From Pseudobutyrivibrio ruminis AD2017 (lineage in GTDB: Bacteria; Bacillota; Clostridia; Lachnospirales; Lachnospiraceae): a stretch of 55,190 nt of DNA. The notes under the pieces are model-generated. The model ran no database searches. It had not been told where the DNA came from and saw nothing but the letters and a program-made list of their open reading frames with translations. The stretch lies in contig NZ_AUJQ01000012.1 of assembly GCF_000424305.1 (NCBI RefSeq), forward strand, positions 1 through 55,190, read 5' to 3'. This document shows, piece by piece, positions 1 to 8,535 of the stretch. A program made the translations under genes and the position numbers. Position 1 is the first letter of the stretch. The number at the start of each line of letters is the position of its first letter.

Positions 1-213
1 ATAAGACACACTGAGGGAATGAAAGAATTATATTCCCATAGAAAAGAAACCATAGAAAGAATATTTGGAACAGCTAAAGAGAATCATGGTTTCAGATATA
101 CACAGATGTATGGCAAGGCGCGCATGAGAATGAAGGTTGCGCTTACTTTTGCATGTATGAATTTAAAGAAGCTTGCAAAAATACAGCAAGAATGGGAATT
201 GAAAATGGCCTAG
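1..213 (+). CDS. transposase, C-terminal fragment (5' end outside window)
   Basis: The reading frame is already open at base 1 and ends at a TAG, so only the last ~70 residues are present. The stretch RKETIERIFGTAKENHGFRY followed by a basic helix ending NLKKLAKI is the pattern at the C-terminus of IS1182-like DDE transposases, where the E of ERIF-type motifs is the third acidic catalytic residue. That family assignment is from recognition, not a search. A strong hairpin follows within 55 bases, as expected near an insertion-sequence end. Whether the full element is intact cannot be judged from this window. Confidence 0.75.
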   Translation: MRHTEGMKELYSHRKETIERIFGTAKENHGFRYTQMYGKARMRMKVALTFACMNLKKLAKIQQEWELKMA

Positions 214-264
214 AAATAGGTCTTTTGAACTAAAAACCAAAAATTAATCTTAGAAAAAAGAAAA

Positions 265-300
265 GGATGCTGCAAAACGGTGTTTTGCAGCATCCTCTTT
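265..300 (+). terminator. intrinsic terminator after transposase
   Basis: A perfect 14-bp stem (GGATGCTGCAAAAC pairing with its complement) closes a 3-base GGT loop and is followed by TCTTTG. It would end the transposase transcript and could also belong to the insertion-sequence terminus. Confidence 0.8.
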
Positions 301-312
301 GTCTACAGTCTG

Positions 313-337
313 AGCACTTACTTAGGTAAGTGCTTTT
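313..337 (+). terminator. second hairpin with U-rich tail
   Basis: AGCACTTAC pairs with GTAAGTGCT across a TTAG loop, then TTTATT follows. It lies directly behind the first terminator, so it is either a backup terminator or part of the mobile-element end. Confidence 0.55.
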
Positions 338-509
338 ATTATGCAATTTTTGCACCGGTGCAAAAGGAGAATATAGAGTATATAGATATAGACATAAAGA
401 ATGAGGTCCCCCCCCGCCAACATAGCAGAGGACAACCTCTTCTTAGTTTCATTATAGTATGCTTTTATCTTAAATCAAGGTGGTTATAAATGAAAAAAGG
501 GAGGCACAT

Positions 510-590
510 ATGGCTAGAGATGATTATCACGTGATAGTTTTCAAGATATTCAAATACAGGGGCACAAATGTGACTATCGTTCAACACTAA
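510..590 (+). pseudogene. remnant of a YjcQ-like gene (N-terminus only)
   Basis: A GGGAGG ribosome site precedes an ATG that starts MARDDYHVIVFKIFKY. This is the characteristic opening of small YjcQ-family proteins, which are often phage-linked. The frame then leaves the family pattern and stops after 26 residues. Family length is normally near 100 residues, so this is a 5' stump. The bases around it form no intact gene. Confidence 0.5.
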
Positions 591-939
591 TTGAGCCAGA
601 ACTTGTTAAGGCATTTATTATTGTTTATTGTTTATTGTTGCCTTGTTTATTGTTGCTTTGATGAATCCACTTGGCCAAACCATTCGAACAATCATTCGGT
701 AAAATTAATATTTATCTGCTAGACTTAAGCGTGTTCCAACTACATTTTATGTCAACTACTTCACAAAGCGCCAACAGAGGGTCTAGAAGTTCCATCAAAG
801 GAAGAGATTTTTGAACGATGTAAAGCTTAGAAATCAATGAAACCAGTCATGATGCTGATCATTAATCTCTATATATATATTTACAATTATAATAATCTGA
901 ATTATAATAATCTCAAATATAACTATTGCAGGAGGCGCC
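591..939. other. non-coding, worn sequence
   Basis: No intact gene is seen. Near 617-660 the unit TTATTGTTT/TTATTGTTG is repeated imperfectly. Around 730-830 a short stretch reads as protein-like in broken frames (for example VPSKEEIFERCK before a stop), suggesting a decayed gene that I cannot identify. The last 70 bases are very A+T rich and probably carry the promoter of the ATPase gene. Confidence 0.4.
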
Positions 940-2325
940 ATGGCAGCATTTATAGATAGGATAGATGAGATTGCAACATTGGAAAATGAATATGCTAGAG
1001 ACGCAGCTTCCTTTGTTGTTATATATGGAAGACGAAGAGTAGGTAAAACTACGCTTATAAATCATTTTTGTAAAAATAAGGATGCCATATATTTCTTAGC
1101 AACAGAAGAAAACGAGTCTGAAAACAGAAATGCTTTTAAAAATCTAGTTGCGGAAACCTTTGATAACACATTATTGGCAAATGCAACCTTTGATTCTTGG
1201 GCTCCAATATTTAATATAATAGCTGATGAATCAAAAAAAGGCCGTATTGTTCTTGTTATGGATGAGTTCCAAAATCTAGGCAAAGCCAACAAAGCATTTC
1301 CATCCGTAATGCAAAAAGTATGGGATGAAATACTATCAAAGTCAAATATTATGCTGATTTTATGTGGTTCACTTATAAATATGATGACTTCCCAGGTCCT
1401 TAATTATGATTCGCCATTATATGGACGTAGAACTGCACAAATAAAATTAAAGCAAATTAATTTTTCATATTATCACGAGTTTGATGAAAGCTTATCTTTT
1501 GATAAACAGCTTTTACAGTATGCTGTAACAGGTGGTGTTCCAAAGTACATTGAACTTTTTGATAAGAAAAAAGATATTTATAGATCCATAAAAGAGAATA
1601 TATTATCAACTGGCTCATTTTTGTATGCAGAGCCTGAGTTTCTGCTACAAAAGGAGGTGTCTGAGATTGGTAGTTATTTCTCTATCTTGAAGACCATTGC
1701 TGCAGGTAATCATAAGCTTAGCAAGATAGCATCAGCACTTGGCGTATCTCAATCTAATTTGACTAATTATCTAAAGACACTAATAGATTTAGATATTGTT
1801 GAAAGAGAAGTGCCTATTACAGAAGAAAATCCTGAAAAGAGTAAGATGGGATTATACCAAATTAAGGATAATTTCATATCTTTTTGGTTTAAATTTGTAT
1901 ATCCAAATCGTGGCATGCTAGAGTCTGGTCATTCTGAATATGTAGAAGATAAGATCAAGAAAAATTTTATCGATAATCATGTTTCATATGTGTATGAAGA
2001 TATTTGTCGCAATGATGTTTGGGATCTATTGTCGGAAGGCATAGCTTTTAATCGTGTTGGCAGATGGTGGGGCTCAAAAAATGTAGAAATTGATATTGTT
2101 GCATATGATTCCACTGGAAATGATATTGTTTTTGGAGAATGCAAATATTCAAAGAATAAAAAAGGAATGGATGTCCTGACTAGCCTTCAGGAAAAAACTA
2201 AAGTCGTTAACTGGAATAAAGATAATCGAAATGAACACTATGTATTATATTCTAAGAGTGGCTTTTCCGATGAGTTAATTGAATATGCAAAAAGACACAA
2301 CAATATTTATTTAAGACAACTTTAA
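940..2325 (+). CDS. ATPase_2/DUF234-type AAA ATPase with PD-(D/E)XK-like C-terminus
   Basis: This 461-residue protein belongs to the archaeal-type ATPase superfamily. The Walker A motif GRRRVGKT is at about residues 30-37 and a Walker B motif VLVMDEFQ near residue 105. A winged-helix stretch (KIASALGVSQSNLTNYLKTL) lies near 265-290. The C-terminal third carries VEIDIVAYD...FGECKYSKN, the D...E-x-K arrangement of the DUF234 restriction-endonuclease-like fold. The start is fixed by AGGAGG just before the ATG. Such genes sit in accessory DNA and their role is unknown. DNA binding or nucleic-acid processing is a guess from the fold. The next gene follows 32 bases later in the same direction. Confidence 0.88.
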   Translation: MAAFIDRIDEIATLENEYARDAASFVVIYGRRRVGKTTLINHFCKNKDAIYFLATEENESENRNAFKNLVAETFDNTLLANATFDSWAPIFNIIADESKKGRIVLVMDEFQNLGKANKAFPSVMQKVWDEILSKSNIMLILCGSLINMMTSQVLNYDSPLYGRRTAQIKLKQINFSYYHEFDESLSFDKQLLQYAVTGGVPKYIELFDKKKDIYRSIKENILSTGSFLYAEPEFLLQKEVSEIGSYFSILKTIAAGNHKLSKIASALGVSQSNLTNYLKTLIDLDIVEREVPITEENPEKSKMGLYQIKDNFISFWFKFVYPNRGMLESGHSEYVEDKIKKNFIDNHVSYVYEDICRNDVWDLLSEGIAFNRVGRWWGSKNVEIDIVAYDSTGNDIVFGECKYSKNKKGMDVLTSLQEKTKVVNWNKDNRNEHYVLYSKSGFSDELIEYAKRHNNIYLRQL

Positions 2326-2357
2326 ACATATTTTTCTAATCTAGGGGAGGATAGCAA

Positions 2358-2816
2358 ATGAGCAGATTAAAAACACTTCGTGAATACGTAGATAAAGAAC
2401 TAAGTCTATTGGAAGAAGAGAAGCGCACCAGTGCTACAGCACATCTTTACGGTGTATCTCTTGCAGCCACAATTCTAGCAAAGAAGCGTGGGCTAAATGA
2501 AGAACTTGCAGCAATGGCAGCAATGCTTCACGATATGCATGCATATAAGAGTGGCTCATATGATGATCACGCTCATTTAGGTGCAGATTTAGCTAGAAAG
2601 ATTCTTGATGAATTAGCTATAACTTCTGTAGAAGAAACAGATACCATTTGCTCTGCAATATATCATCATGATGACAAATTAGTAATAGATTCACCAATGG
2701 ATGAGCTACTTAAGGATGCTGATGTAATCGACCATTGCTTTAAAGATTCCTCTAAACCTATAAAAGAAAAAGAGCATAAGCGATATGAAAACCTTTGTAA
2801 AGAATTGGATTTGTAG
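2358..2816 (+). CDS. HD-domain protein (putative phosphohydrolase)
   Basis: A 152-residue HD-superfamily protein. The first metal ligand is the H of TAHLYGVS near residue 29. The paired His-Asp is in MLHDMHAY near residue 56, and further His residues follow in DDHAHLGAD and IYHHDD. HD proteins bind a metal pair and hydrolyse phosphate esters; the substrate cannot be read from sequence. GGGGAGG precedes the ATG. It may be co-transcribed with the upstream ATPase gene. Confidence 0.85.
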   Translation: MSRLKTLREYVDKELSLLEEEKRTSATAHLYGVSLAATILAKKRGLNEELAAMAAMLHDMHAYKSGSYDDHAHLGADLARKILDELAITSVEETDTICSAIYHHDDKLVIDSPMDELLKDADVIDHCFKDSSKPIKEKEHKRYENLCKELDL

Positions 2817-2839
2817 AAACGATATTGGGGAGGTCTAAC

Positions 2840-2989
2840 ATGTGGTTTGTATTTGCTATAAGCAAAAAGAACTGGATTTTCCTAATATTATCGGGCTTGG
2901 CTACTGGTTCATCATGGCTATGCTACTACAAGGCTTTACAGCTTGGTGATGCATCTATGTTCCGGAAGAATATGGCTTCGGCTACATAA
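2840..2989 (+). pseudogene. EamA/DMT transporter remnant
   Basis: An AGGT ribosome site and ATG start a 49-residue frame. Its stretch SKKNWIFLILSGLATGSSWL followed by CYYKALQLGDAS matches the fourth-helix region of EamA-family drug/metabolite transporters. The reading then switches to unrelated sequence and stops. The family is about 140 residues per EamA unit, so this is a broken copy. Confidence 0.6.
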
Positions 2990-3120
2990 AGACCCTTGCA
3001 GAAAACTTCTATGGAGTAGAGGATGTAGAGCTTATTAAAGCTGTGGGATTAGATATTTATGAAGTTGACGCAAGTGCTATTATTAACGAAGCACTTGCGC
3101 AAATTGAGAAAATTAGCTAA
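2959..3120 (+). pseudogene. C-terminal fragment of an unidentified protein
   Basis: Starting inside the EamA remnant but in another frame, about 53 codons read VPEEYGFGYIKTLAENFYG and on to ALAQIEKIS then TAA. Composition and codon use look genuinely coding, but there is no start. It appears to be the tail of a second gene fused by deletion to the EamA remnant. Its last 8 bases overlap the 3' end of the convergent DUF438 gene. I do not recognise the family. Confidence 0.4.
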
Positions 3121-4678
3121 AGTGCTTTTCTGCAAAGCCCATAGGTTGGACACATTCAAGGGTGCCAACATAATTATGGTCCTTATCGCGGACGGCCATG
3201 TATCGTATTAGTACGGCCTGGTCGTCGCGGCTGCTCCAAATCTCGATGCAATCTCTGGTGCCGGCTTTGAAATCAGCAATGATAGAGCGAACCATTGGAT
3301 CAAATTTAGGAGGATGACAGGTATAAACTTCTCTATCAAGAGCTGTGAGGGGACGCTTGAAAAGTTTCATATCATCACCGTCATTAAAATATTTATTAAC
3401 ATCATTTTCATCAACAAATGTAAGCTCAATAGGAATAGTGTTAAGCATCGCATCCAATTGGTATGGAGTAAGCTGACCTGATGGGAGGTTAATCATATCC
3501 CCAGTCTGAGGTAAGTCTCTAACATTTTTCTTTGGAGTAGCTTTCCCCCACAGAGGGCGTTTTCCAATAAGGCAAGGCTTATAGTCGTTGAAATCTCTAG
3601 CAATATCAGACCATTCTTCTTCAGAAAAATTCTTAGCGCAAAGTGGGAAGAGTATGTTTTCTTCCTTATAAATCATTTCTTCTGCTCTTGTCACAACTGC
3701 ATCAAGTCGATTATTCCAATCAGTATCCTCTAAAAGTGAAGGGAAATCTTTTGCACTATTAGAGAGAACTTTCATTTCATCACGAATTTCATCATCTACT
3801 GACCACATTACATCTGAAGGTCCAACAAAATGATACTTAAGCTTAAGAAGAGGATAGAGCAAGTCACCCTTTTCTGCATAATGAATAGCTAATTCTCTGG
3901 CTTTATCCAATGTTTCGATAAGATTTTCGCGACTTTCCATAGCACTTCTTAATTCTTTAAGAGCATCTGAAATAGCCTCATTTTCAAGTGAAAATACATT
4001 TAAAGGGTGGTTTTCAATTTTTTTGAGGACATTATACTGTTCATCAGCACCATCTTGTCTCTTTAATGGAGCTGCCTTTACCTTTGACCCGATACCCATA
4101 CCATAGCTTTCGTTTTTTAAAGTTTCAGCTACAGCTTTTTCAGCATTAGCAATTTTTTCAGCCTTAGTGGCACCATGGAAAAGAGCAGAATGGACATCAC
4201 AAAGCTTTTGAACCTCTGTCACAGGAGTTCCGCTGCTTATGAGAGCCTGTTCAGCTTTTGCAATTTCTCCAGCTTCAACCTCAGAAAAATTCTTTACGAA
4301 ATCTTTCTTAACAGATTCTAAATCTTCACCATTGCTAAGTCTTTCAATGTATGATTTGAGTAAAGCTGTTCTATCATCAAGGGTGTCTCCCGTATCAGCT
4401 TGTCTATCCGCTAGTTTCTTATTAAGGGATTTCTGGACGAAAACTGGCATTTTTCCTTCTAAAACAAAACCATTATTTTTAAGGGCCAGCACAACATCAA
4501 TCATATCAATGCCTTTAACAATGGCACCCTTTGGGATGGTCATTACACGTCCAATAGTATTTAGCTTTGTCTTATTTGTAATATCTTTAAAACCTAGATT
4601 ATCCATAATCTGTACAAGTTCTGGATATTCTGTACATAGCTCATATACACTTTTTTTTAAATCAATTCTCTTCTCCAT
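3113..4678 (-). CDS. DUF1858-DUF438-hemerythrin-PAS sensor protein
   Basis: The 521-residue protein starts with a DUF1858-like segment (about 1-65: KKSVYELCTEYPELVQIMDN). A DUF438 region follows, then a hemerythrin-like HHE bundle at about 225-355 with HPLNVF, LAIHYAEKGDLLYPLLKLKYHF and KEENILFPL as the His/Glu di-iron ligands. A PAS-type domain forms the last ~120 residues. Hemerythrin domains bind O2 or react with NO; the related RIC proteins repair Fe-S clusters, so a role in oxidative or nitrosative stress is inferred. AAGGAAGG precedes the start. It stands alone and its promoter has the same operator as hcp, which supports an NO/redox role. Confidence 0.88.
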   Translation of the reverse strand: MEKRIDLKKSVYELCTEYPELVQIMDNLGFKDITNKTKLNTIGRVMTIPKGAIVKGIDMIDVVLALKNNGFVLEGKMPVFVQKSLNKKLADRQADTGDTLDDRTALLKSYIERLSNGEDLESVKKDFVKNFSEVEAGEIAKAEQALISSGTPVTEVQKLCDVHSALFHGATKAEKIANAEKAVAETLKNESYGMGIGSKVKAAPLKRQDGADEQYNVLKKIENHPLNVFSLENEAISDALKELRSAMESRENLIETLDKARELAIHYAEKGDLLYPLLKLKYHFVGPSDVMWSVDDEIRDEMKVLSNSAKDFPSLLEDTDWNNRLDAVVTRAEEMIYKEENILFPLCAKNFSEEEWSDIARDFNDYKPCLIGKRPLWGKATPKKNVRDLPQTGDMINLPSGQLTPYQLDAMLNTIPIELTFVDENDVNKYFNDGDDMKLFKRPLTALDREVYTCHPPKFDPMVRSIIADFKAGTRDCIEIWSSRDDQAVLIRYMAVRDKDHNYVGTLECVQPMGFAEKHFS

Positions 4679-4729
4679 GTTTTCCTTCCTTTACGATAAA
4701 CATATCTTTCTCGAGTGGTTCTAATCCAT

Positions 4730-4772
4730 ATAATAATTGAATAAGACTTATGGAGAAGTTGCATTTGCAACT
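4730..4772 (-). promoter_or_regulatory. Crp/Fnr-type operator and promoter of the DUF438-hemerythrin gene
   Basis: The palindrome AGTTGC-N4-GCAACT occupies 4757-4772. On the minus strand a -10 box TATTAT lies at 4735-4730. If transcription starts at 4723, the palindrome centre (4764.5) is at -41.5, the class II activator position of Crp/Fnr proteins. No good -35 box is visible, as expected for an activator-dependent promoter. The same 16 bases occur before hcp. Confidence 0.65.
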
Positions 4773-5400
4773 ATTTAGCACTATCATGGTCAATTTCCAT
4801 TTGAAATTCCTTATCTGTGGGAAATTCATCAGCTGTTAGTGCAAAATCTATCAGGTGCTTGATTACTTGTTTCCTACCAGCTTCTATAGGAAATTTTTCT
4901 ATTAGTTGTGGGCGAAGCTTTCCAAGTTGCTCGTTTATTTCTCCAAGTTTTGGTGTTAAAAGCTTCTTCTCGTGATCTCTTAGCATCTGTGTAAGGACTG
5001 GGCTATTTCCTGAACTTGAGAAAGCTCCAACAAGATTTTGTTCCTTTAAATAGGATGGGAAAATAAAGCTGCAGAGTTGGCTACAATCCACAACGTTTAC
5101 AGGTATTTTCTCTGTCTTGCACAAGGAGGATATCTGTGAATTTAGAGTATTATCTGAAGTAGCTGCTACTACAAGCGTCTTATCTTTTAAATCAGTTGGT
5201 GAAAACTCTCTTTCCTCTAAAAATATACGGTCCACGCTCTTTGCAAGGGCTCTGATTTCATCATTTATGTCTTTGGCCACTACATATACGTATGCCTCAA
5301 AATCTAATAATACTTTAATTTTTCTATATGCAACATTGCCACCACCTACAACTAAGCATTTACTGTCCGTTAGATTTACAAACATTGGAAAATACGCCAT
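4771..5400 (-). CDS. sirC: precorrin-2 dehydrogenase / sirohydrochlorin ferrochelatase-type protein
   Basis: A 209-residue protein of the CysG N-terminal/Met8/SirC family, which oxidises precorrin-2 to sirohydrochlorin with NAD and, in some members, inserts iron to give siroheme. The N-terminus MAYFPMFVNL and the Rossmann loop VVGGGNVAYRK are diagnostic. VNVVDCSQLCSFIFPS and the GAFSSSGNSPVLT stretch are the usual active-site region. It faces away from the hemC/cobA operon across a 138-bp intergenic region. Together they supply siroheme for AsrC. Whether it also chelates iron cannot be told from sequence. Confidence 0.92.
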   Translation of the reverse strand: MAYFPMFVNLTDSKCLVVGGGNVAYRKIKVLLDFEAYVYVVAKDINDEIRALAKSVDRIFLEEREFSPTDLKDKTLVVAATSDNTLNSQISSLCKTEKIPVNVVDCSQLCSFIFPSYLKEQNLVGAFSSSGNSPVLTQMLRDHEKKLLTPKLGEINEQLGKLRPQLIEKFPIEAGRKQVIKHLIDFALTADEFPTDKEFQMEIDHDSAK

Positions 5401-5431
5401 ATTTTCCCCTCCTCGCGAGATTTATGAAATC

Positions 5432-5460
5432 ATTTTAGCTAATTTTGATTTGTTGTTCAA
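5432..5460 (-). promoter_or_regulatory. sirC promoter
   Basis: On the minus strand TTGAAC and TAAAAT are separated by 17 bases, which predicts a start near 5425 and a short leader before the GAGGAGG ribosome site. Confidence 0.55.
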
Positions 5461-5504
5461 TGACAATGGAGGTTGCGGGTGAAAGAATTATGTGTTATTT
5501 TAAG

Positions 5505-5520
5505 TGTGATTTAAGTCACA
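5505..5520 (+). promoter_or_regulatory. TGTGA-N6-TCACA operator before bioY-hemC-cobA/hemD-crp
   Basis: TGTGA-TTTAAG-TCACA matches the canonical Crp-family recognition sequence. It ends 18 bases before the bioY ATG. A plausible promoter (TTGCGG at 5473 and TATTTT at 5496, 17 bases apart) would start transcription inside this palindrome, so binding should repress rather than activate. The last gene of this operon encodes a Crp-family protein with the matching R-E-x-x-x-R recognition helix, so negative autoregulation is inferred. Confidence 0.6.
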
Positions 5521-5538
5521 CCGCAGGAGGATTGTAAT

Positions 5539-6111
5539 ATGAAATTGAATACCAGAGAGCTGACAATTACAGGATTATTTGCAGCTCTTATTATAATTGG
5601 AGCGTTTCTAAAGATTGACATACCATTACCACTTTATACCATGCATTTCACATTACAGTGGTTTTTCGTTATGATGGCGGGCTTTTTGCTTGGATCGAGA
5701 CTTGGAGGGCTCAGTGTAGTAGTGTATTTACTATTAGGTCTCTGCGGACTTCCTGTATTTGCATCAGGTGGAGGAATTGGATATATATTGCGACCAACAT
5801 TTGGTTTCTTGTTGGGATTTGTATTTGCAGCCTATGTGATTGGCTATATGACGGAGAGAATGAATAATTCAAAACGCTGGCAATACATTATCCCTGCAAC
5901 TGTTGGATTATTTGTCTATTATGGAGTTGGCGCAATATATTTTTATTTTATGAAGAATTTGTATGTAGGTGAAACAGTATCGTTCACTGTAGTGGTTGTT
6001 CAATACTGCTTAATCACCATAATTCCAGATTTTATTCTTTGTGTTCTTGCGGCTGGATTTGCTGTACAACTGCGACCTGTTTTTGGTCGAATCGGTTTGG
6101 CAAGGGGGTAA
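5539..6111 (+). CDS. bioY: BioY-family ECF transporter S component
   Basis: A 190-residue, very hydrophobic protein with about six membrane segments. MHFTLQWFFVMMAGFLLGSR and PVFASGGGIGYI are typical of BioY, the substrate-binding subunit of biotin ECF transporters. GCAGGAGG precedes the ATG. It is the first gene of a four-gene operon for tetrapyrrole synthesis (hemC follows after 4 bases), an unusual place for a biotin transporter and without biotin genes nearby. A different ligand, or recruitment of an S component for a tetrapyrrole-related compound, should be considered. Confidence 0.85.
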   Translation: MKLNTRELTITGLFAALIIIGAFLKIDIPLPLYTMHFTLQWFFVMMAGFLLGSRLGGLSVVVYLLLGLCGLPVFASGGGIGYILRPTFGFLLGFVFAAYVIGYMTERMNNSKRWQYIIPATVGLFVYYGVGAIYFYFMKNLYVGETVSFTVVVVQYCLITIIPDFILCVLAAGFAVQLRPVFGRIGLARG

Positions 6112-6115
6112 TCAA

Positions 6116-7024
6116 ATGCTGATTAAAATTGGTACCAGGGGATCAAAGCTTGCCTTAGTGCAGACTAATTATGTTTGCGATACATTGAAAAAAGCATTCC
6201 CTGAGCATCAATATGAAATTGTTGTTATTAAGACAACAGGCGATATGGATTTAACTAAGCCTTTGGATCAAATTGGTTCTAAAGGTTTATTTGTAGATGA
6301 AATTGAAAAGGCTCTTTTGAACAATGAAATACAGCTTGCGGTACATTCGATGAAGGATATGCCCGCTAAACCATCTGAGGGATTGGTATTCGCAAAGTCT
6401 TGGTTAAGAGAAGATCCTAGAGATGTTCTTATTCTAAAATGTTGTCATAAATTATCAGATTTACCAATAGGCTCAAATATTGCTACTGGCAGCAAGAGAC
6501 GTTCCTATCAATTGTTAAAACTTAGGCCAGACTTACACATCTTTCCTATTAGGGGAAATATTGATACTAGAATCAGAAAGCTTCATGAGGGACTTGAAGA
6601 TGGAACTCAATTGGATGGAATAGTTTTGGCAGCTGCCGGTCTTCATAGGTTAAATATAAACACCGATACTTGCTATTATTTTACTCCAGATGAAATGATT
6701 CCAGCTCCTGCCCAAGGGACATTGGGTATCGAACTTAATGCAAATAACCATGAATTGTTAGAAATGGTAAATGCTTTGAGCGACGAAGATGCAGAGAAAG
6801 TTACATTTTTGGAGAGAGGCTTTCTTGATAGGATTGGAGGTGACTGCCATCTTCCTATAGGTGCCTACGCATACAAGGAAAATGGGAACTTCGTGTTAAA
6901 AACGGTTTTTGGAAATGAGACAGGTGAAAAGCTTGCTTTTTCCGAAGTTTCGGGTGCAAAAGCCGAAATAGATTTGATAGAGAAAGCTGTCATCGATATT
7001 AGAAGACAGTTGGAGGATTTATAA
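6116..7024 (+). CDS. hemC: porphobilinogen deaminase (hydroxymethylbilane synthase)
   Basis: This enzyme joins four porphobilinogen units into hydroxymethylbilane. The 302-residue length is normal. It opens with IKIGTRGSKLALVQT. VHSMKDMPAKP contains the catalytic Asp region. The dipyrromethane-cofactor cysteine is in GGDCHLPIGAY at about residue 244. The ATG at 6116 was chosen over upstream in-frame starts because AAGGGGG lies just before it and the protein then begins at the family's usual residue. It overlaps the next gene by one base (TAATG). Confidence 0.95.
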   Translation: MLIKIGTRGSKLALVQTNYVCDTLKKAFPEHQYEIVVIKTTGDMDLTKPLDQIGSKGLFVDEIEKALLNNEIQLAVHSMKDMPAKPSEGLVFAKSWLREDPRDVLILKCCHKLSDLPIGSNIATGSKRRSYQLLKLRPDLHIFPIRGNIDTRIRKLHEGLEDGTQLDGIVLAAAGLHRLNINTDTCYYFTPDEMIPAPAQGTLGIELNANNHELLEMVNALSDEDAEKVTFLERGFLDRIGGDCHLPIGAYAYKENGNFVLKTVFGNETGEKLAFSEVSGAKAEIDLIEKAVIDIRRQLEDL

Positions 7025-8535
7025 TGAATTCTTTAGGAAAGGTTGTTCTTGTTGGCGCAGGTCCTGGAGACATGGGACTTATGACAATCAGGGGGCAGGA
7101 ATATCTTGAGAAAGCTGATTGCATCATATATGACAGGTTACTAAACCCGAGGTTACTTTCAATTGCACCAGCAAACTGTGAAAAGATATTTGTTGGTAAG
7201 GCAAACCATTTACATACTGTCCCACAGGACAAAATCAACGAGCTTTTGTATGAAAAAGCCTGCAAGTACAAATTGGTTGTTCGTCTTAAGGGTGGAGATC
7301 CTTATGTCTTTGGACGAGGTGGTGAAGAAGCCCTTTACTTGATTGATAAAGGCGTTCAAGTGGACGTCGTTCCAGGCGTAAGTTCTTCCATAGCTGCTCT
7401 TGCCGCCGCAGGTATTCCTGTTACTCATAGAGGTGTTTCAAAAGGCTTTCAGGTTATCACCGCCCATAGTAAGAAAGATGCGCTAGCCGATATTGATTAC
7501 TTGAAGCTTACTGATGAGACAGTGACTTATATATTTTTGATGGGACTTTCTCATGTAGGTGAAATTGCAAGGGGATTAATCGCTGCCGGCAGAGACGCCG
7601 AAACCAAAGTAGCTGTTATATCTAATGGAACTACTAATCATCAAAAGAAGGTAGTAGCAACATTAAATGACATAGATGAAGCAGTTGCTGTTGCACGCAT
7701 CGATTCCCCTGCGATTATTGTGGTAGGAGAAGTTGCCAAATTAGAAAAAGAACTTAATTTTTTTGAGCAACGACCTTTATTTGGCAAAAAAATATTCTTG
7801 CCTGTTATTAGGGGGTTCGACTACACCCTTGGTAATCCGAGAAAGAGTTTTTTCGAAAACGAACTAGAATCAAAATTAATTGAATTTGGAGCTGAGGTTA
7901 TCACCGCTTGTTCTGGCGCTATTAAGCCAATAGAATGCGATTTGAAATTTCTGACTGAACTTAAGGAGAATGCTTTTATAGTATTTACTAGCGCCAATGG
8001 AGTTAAGGCATTCTTCTGGAATCTATTTGAAGTAAACAATCTTGATTCGAGAGCGATATCAAACGTGAAATTCGCCTGCATTGGACAAAAGACCGCATCG
8101 ACACTTAAGGAATTTGGATTTAATTCAGATATTATTTCTGAAAAGCAAACTGGTGAGGATTTGGCATTGGCTTTAAATGGTATACTTGATTCTTCCTCAG
8201 AGACTTATTGGTTCTGCCAGAAGAATACTTCTGAACTATTTGAGAAGAACATAGACAGCAAAATAAAGCTGAATAAGATTGTATGCTATGAAAATAAGCA
8301 GCTTGAGTACGATAACTCTGAAGATATGAAAGAAAAAATCTCAACTTGTGAAATGGCTATATTTACAAGCGGTAGTAATGCAACTTTTGCTATTGAACAA
8401 TTTGGAAATAATGTGCCAAAGAAAATCATTTCAATTGGTCCAGCTTGCAGCAAGACAATTATTAATTTGGGATATGAAGTTTATAAAGAGGCAGAGATTT
8501 CATCCTACGATGGAATAATGGAGCTTTTACTATGA
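7024..8535 (+). CDS. cobA/hemD: fused uroporphyrinogen-III C-methyltransferase / uroporphyrinogen-III synthase
   Basis: A 503-residue fusion. Residues 1 to about 245 are a SUMT/CobA domain with VVLVGAGPGDMGLMT, the LKGGDPYVFGRGGEE motif and the GVSSSIAALAAAGIPVTHR stretch. It adds two methyl groups to uroporphyrinogen III to give precorrin-2. The remainder is a HemD domain (TSANGVKAFF; FTSGSNATF) that cyclises hydroxymethylbilane. With hemC and sirC this completes the route from porphobilinogen to sirohydrochlorin. Genes for making porphobilinogen (hemA, hemL, hemB) are not in the window. Confidence 0.94.
   Translation: MNSLGKVVLVGAGPGDMGLMTIRGQEYLEKADCIIYDRLLNPRLLSIAPANCEKIFVGKANHLHTVPQDKINELLYEKACKYKLVVRLKGGDPYVFGRGGEEALYLIDKGVQVDVVPGVSSSIAALAAAGIPVTHRGVSKGFQVITAHSKKDALADIDYLKLTDETVTYIFLMGLSHVGEIARGLIAAGRDAETKVAVISNGTTNHQKKVVATLNDIDEAVAVARIDSPAIIVVGEVAKLEKELNFFEQRPLFGKKIFLPVIRGFDYTLGNPRKSFFENELESKLIEFGAEVITACSGAIKPIECDLKFLTELKENAFIVFTSANGVKAFFWNLFEVNNLDSRAISNVKFACIGQKTASTLKEFGFNSDIISEKQTGEDLALALNGILDSSSETYWFCQKNTSELFEKNIDSKIKLNKIVCYENKQLEYDNSEDMKEKISTCEMAIFTSGSNATFAIEQFGNNVPKKIISIGPACSKTIINLGYEVYKEAEISSYDGIMELLL

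Noticed and set aside
407-417. C-run (about eight C) as a phase-variable tract
   Set aside because: It lies in worn non-coding DNA with no gene or promoter it could switch.
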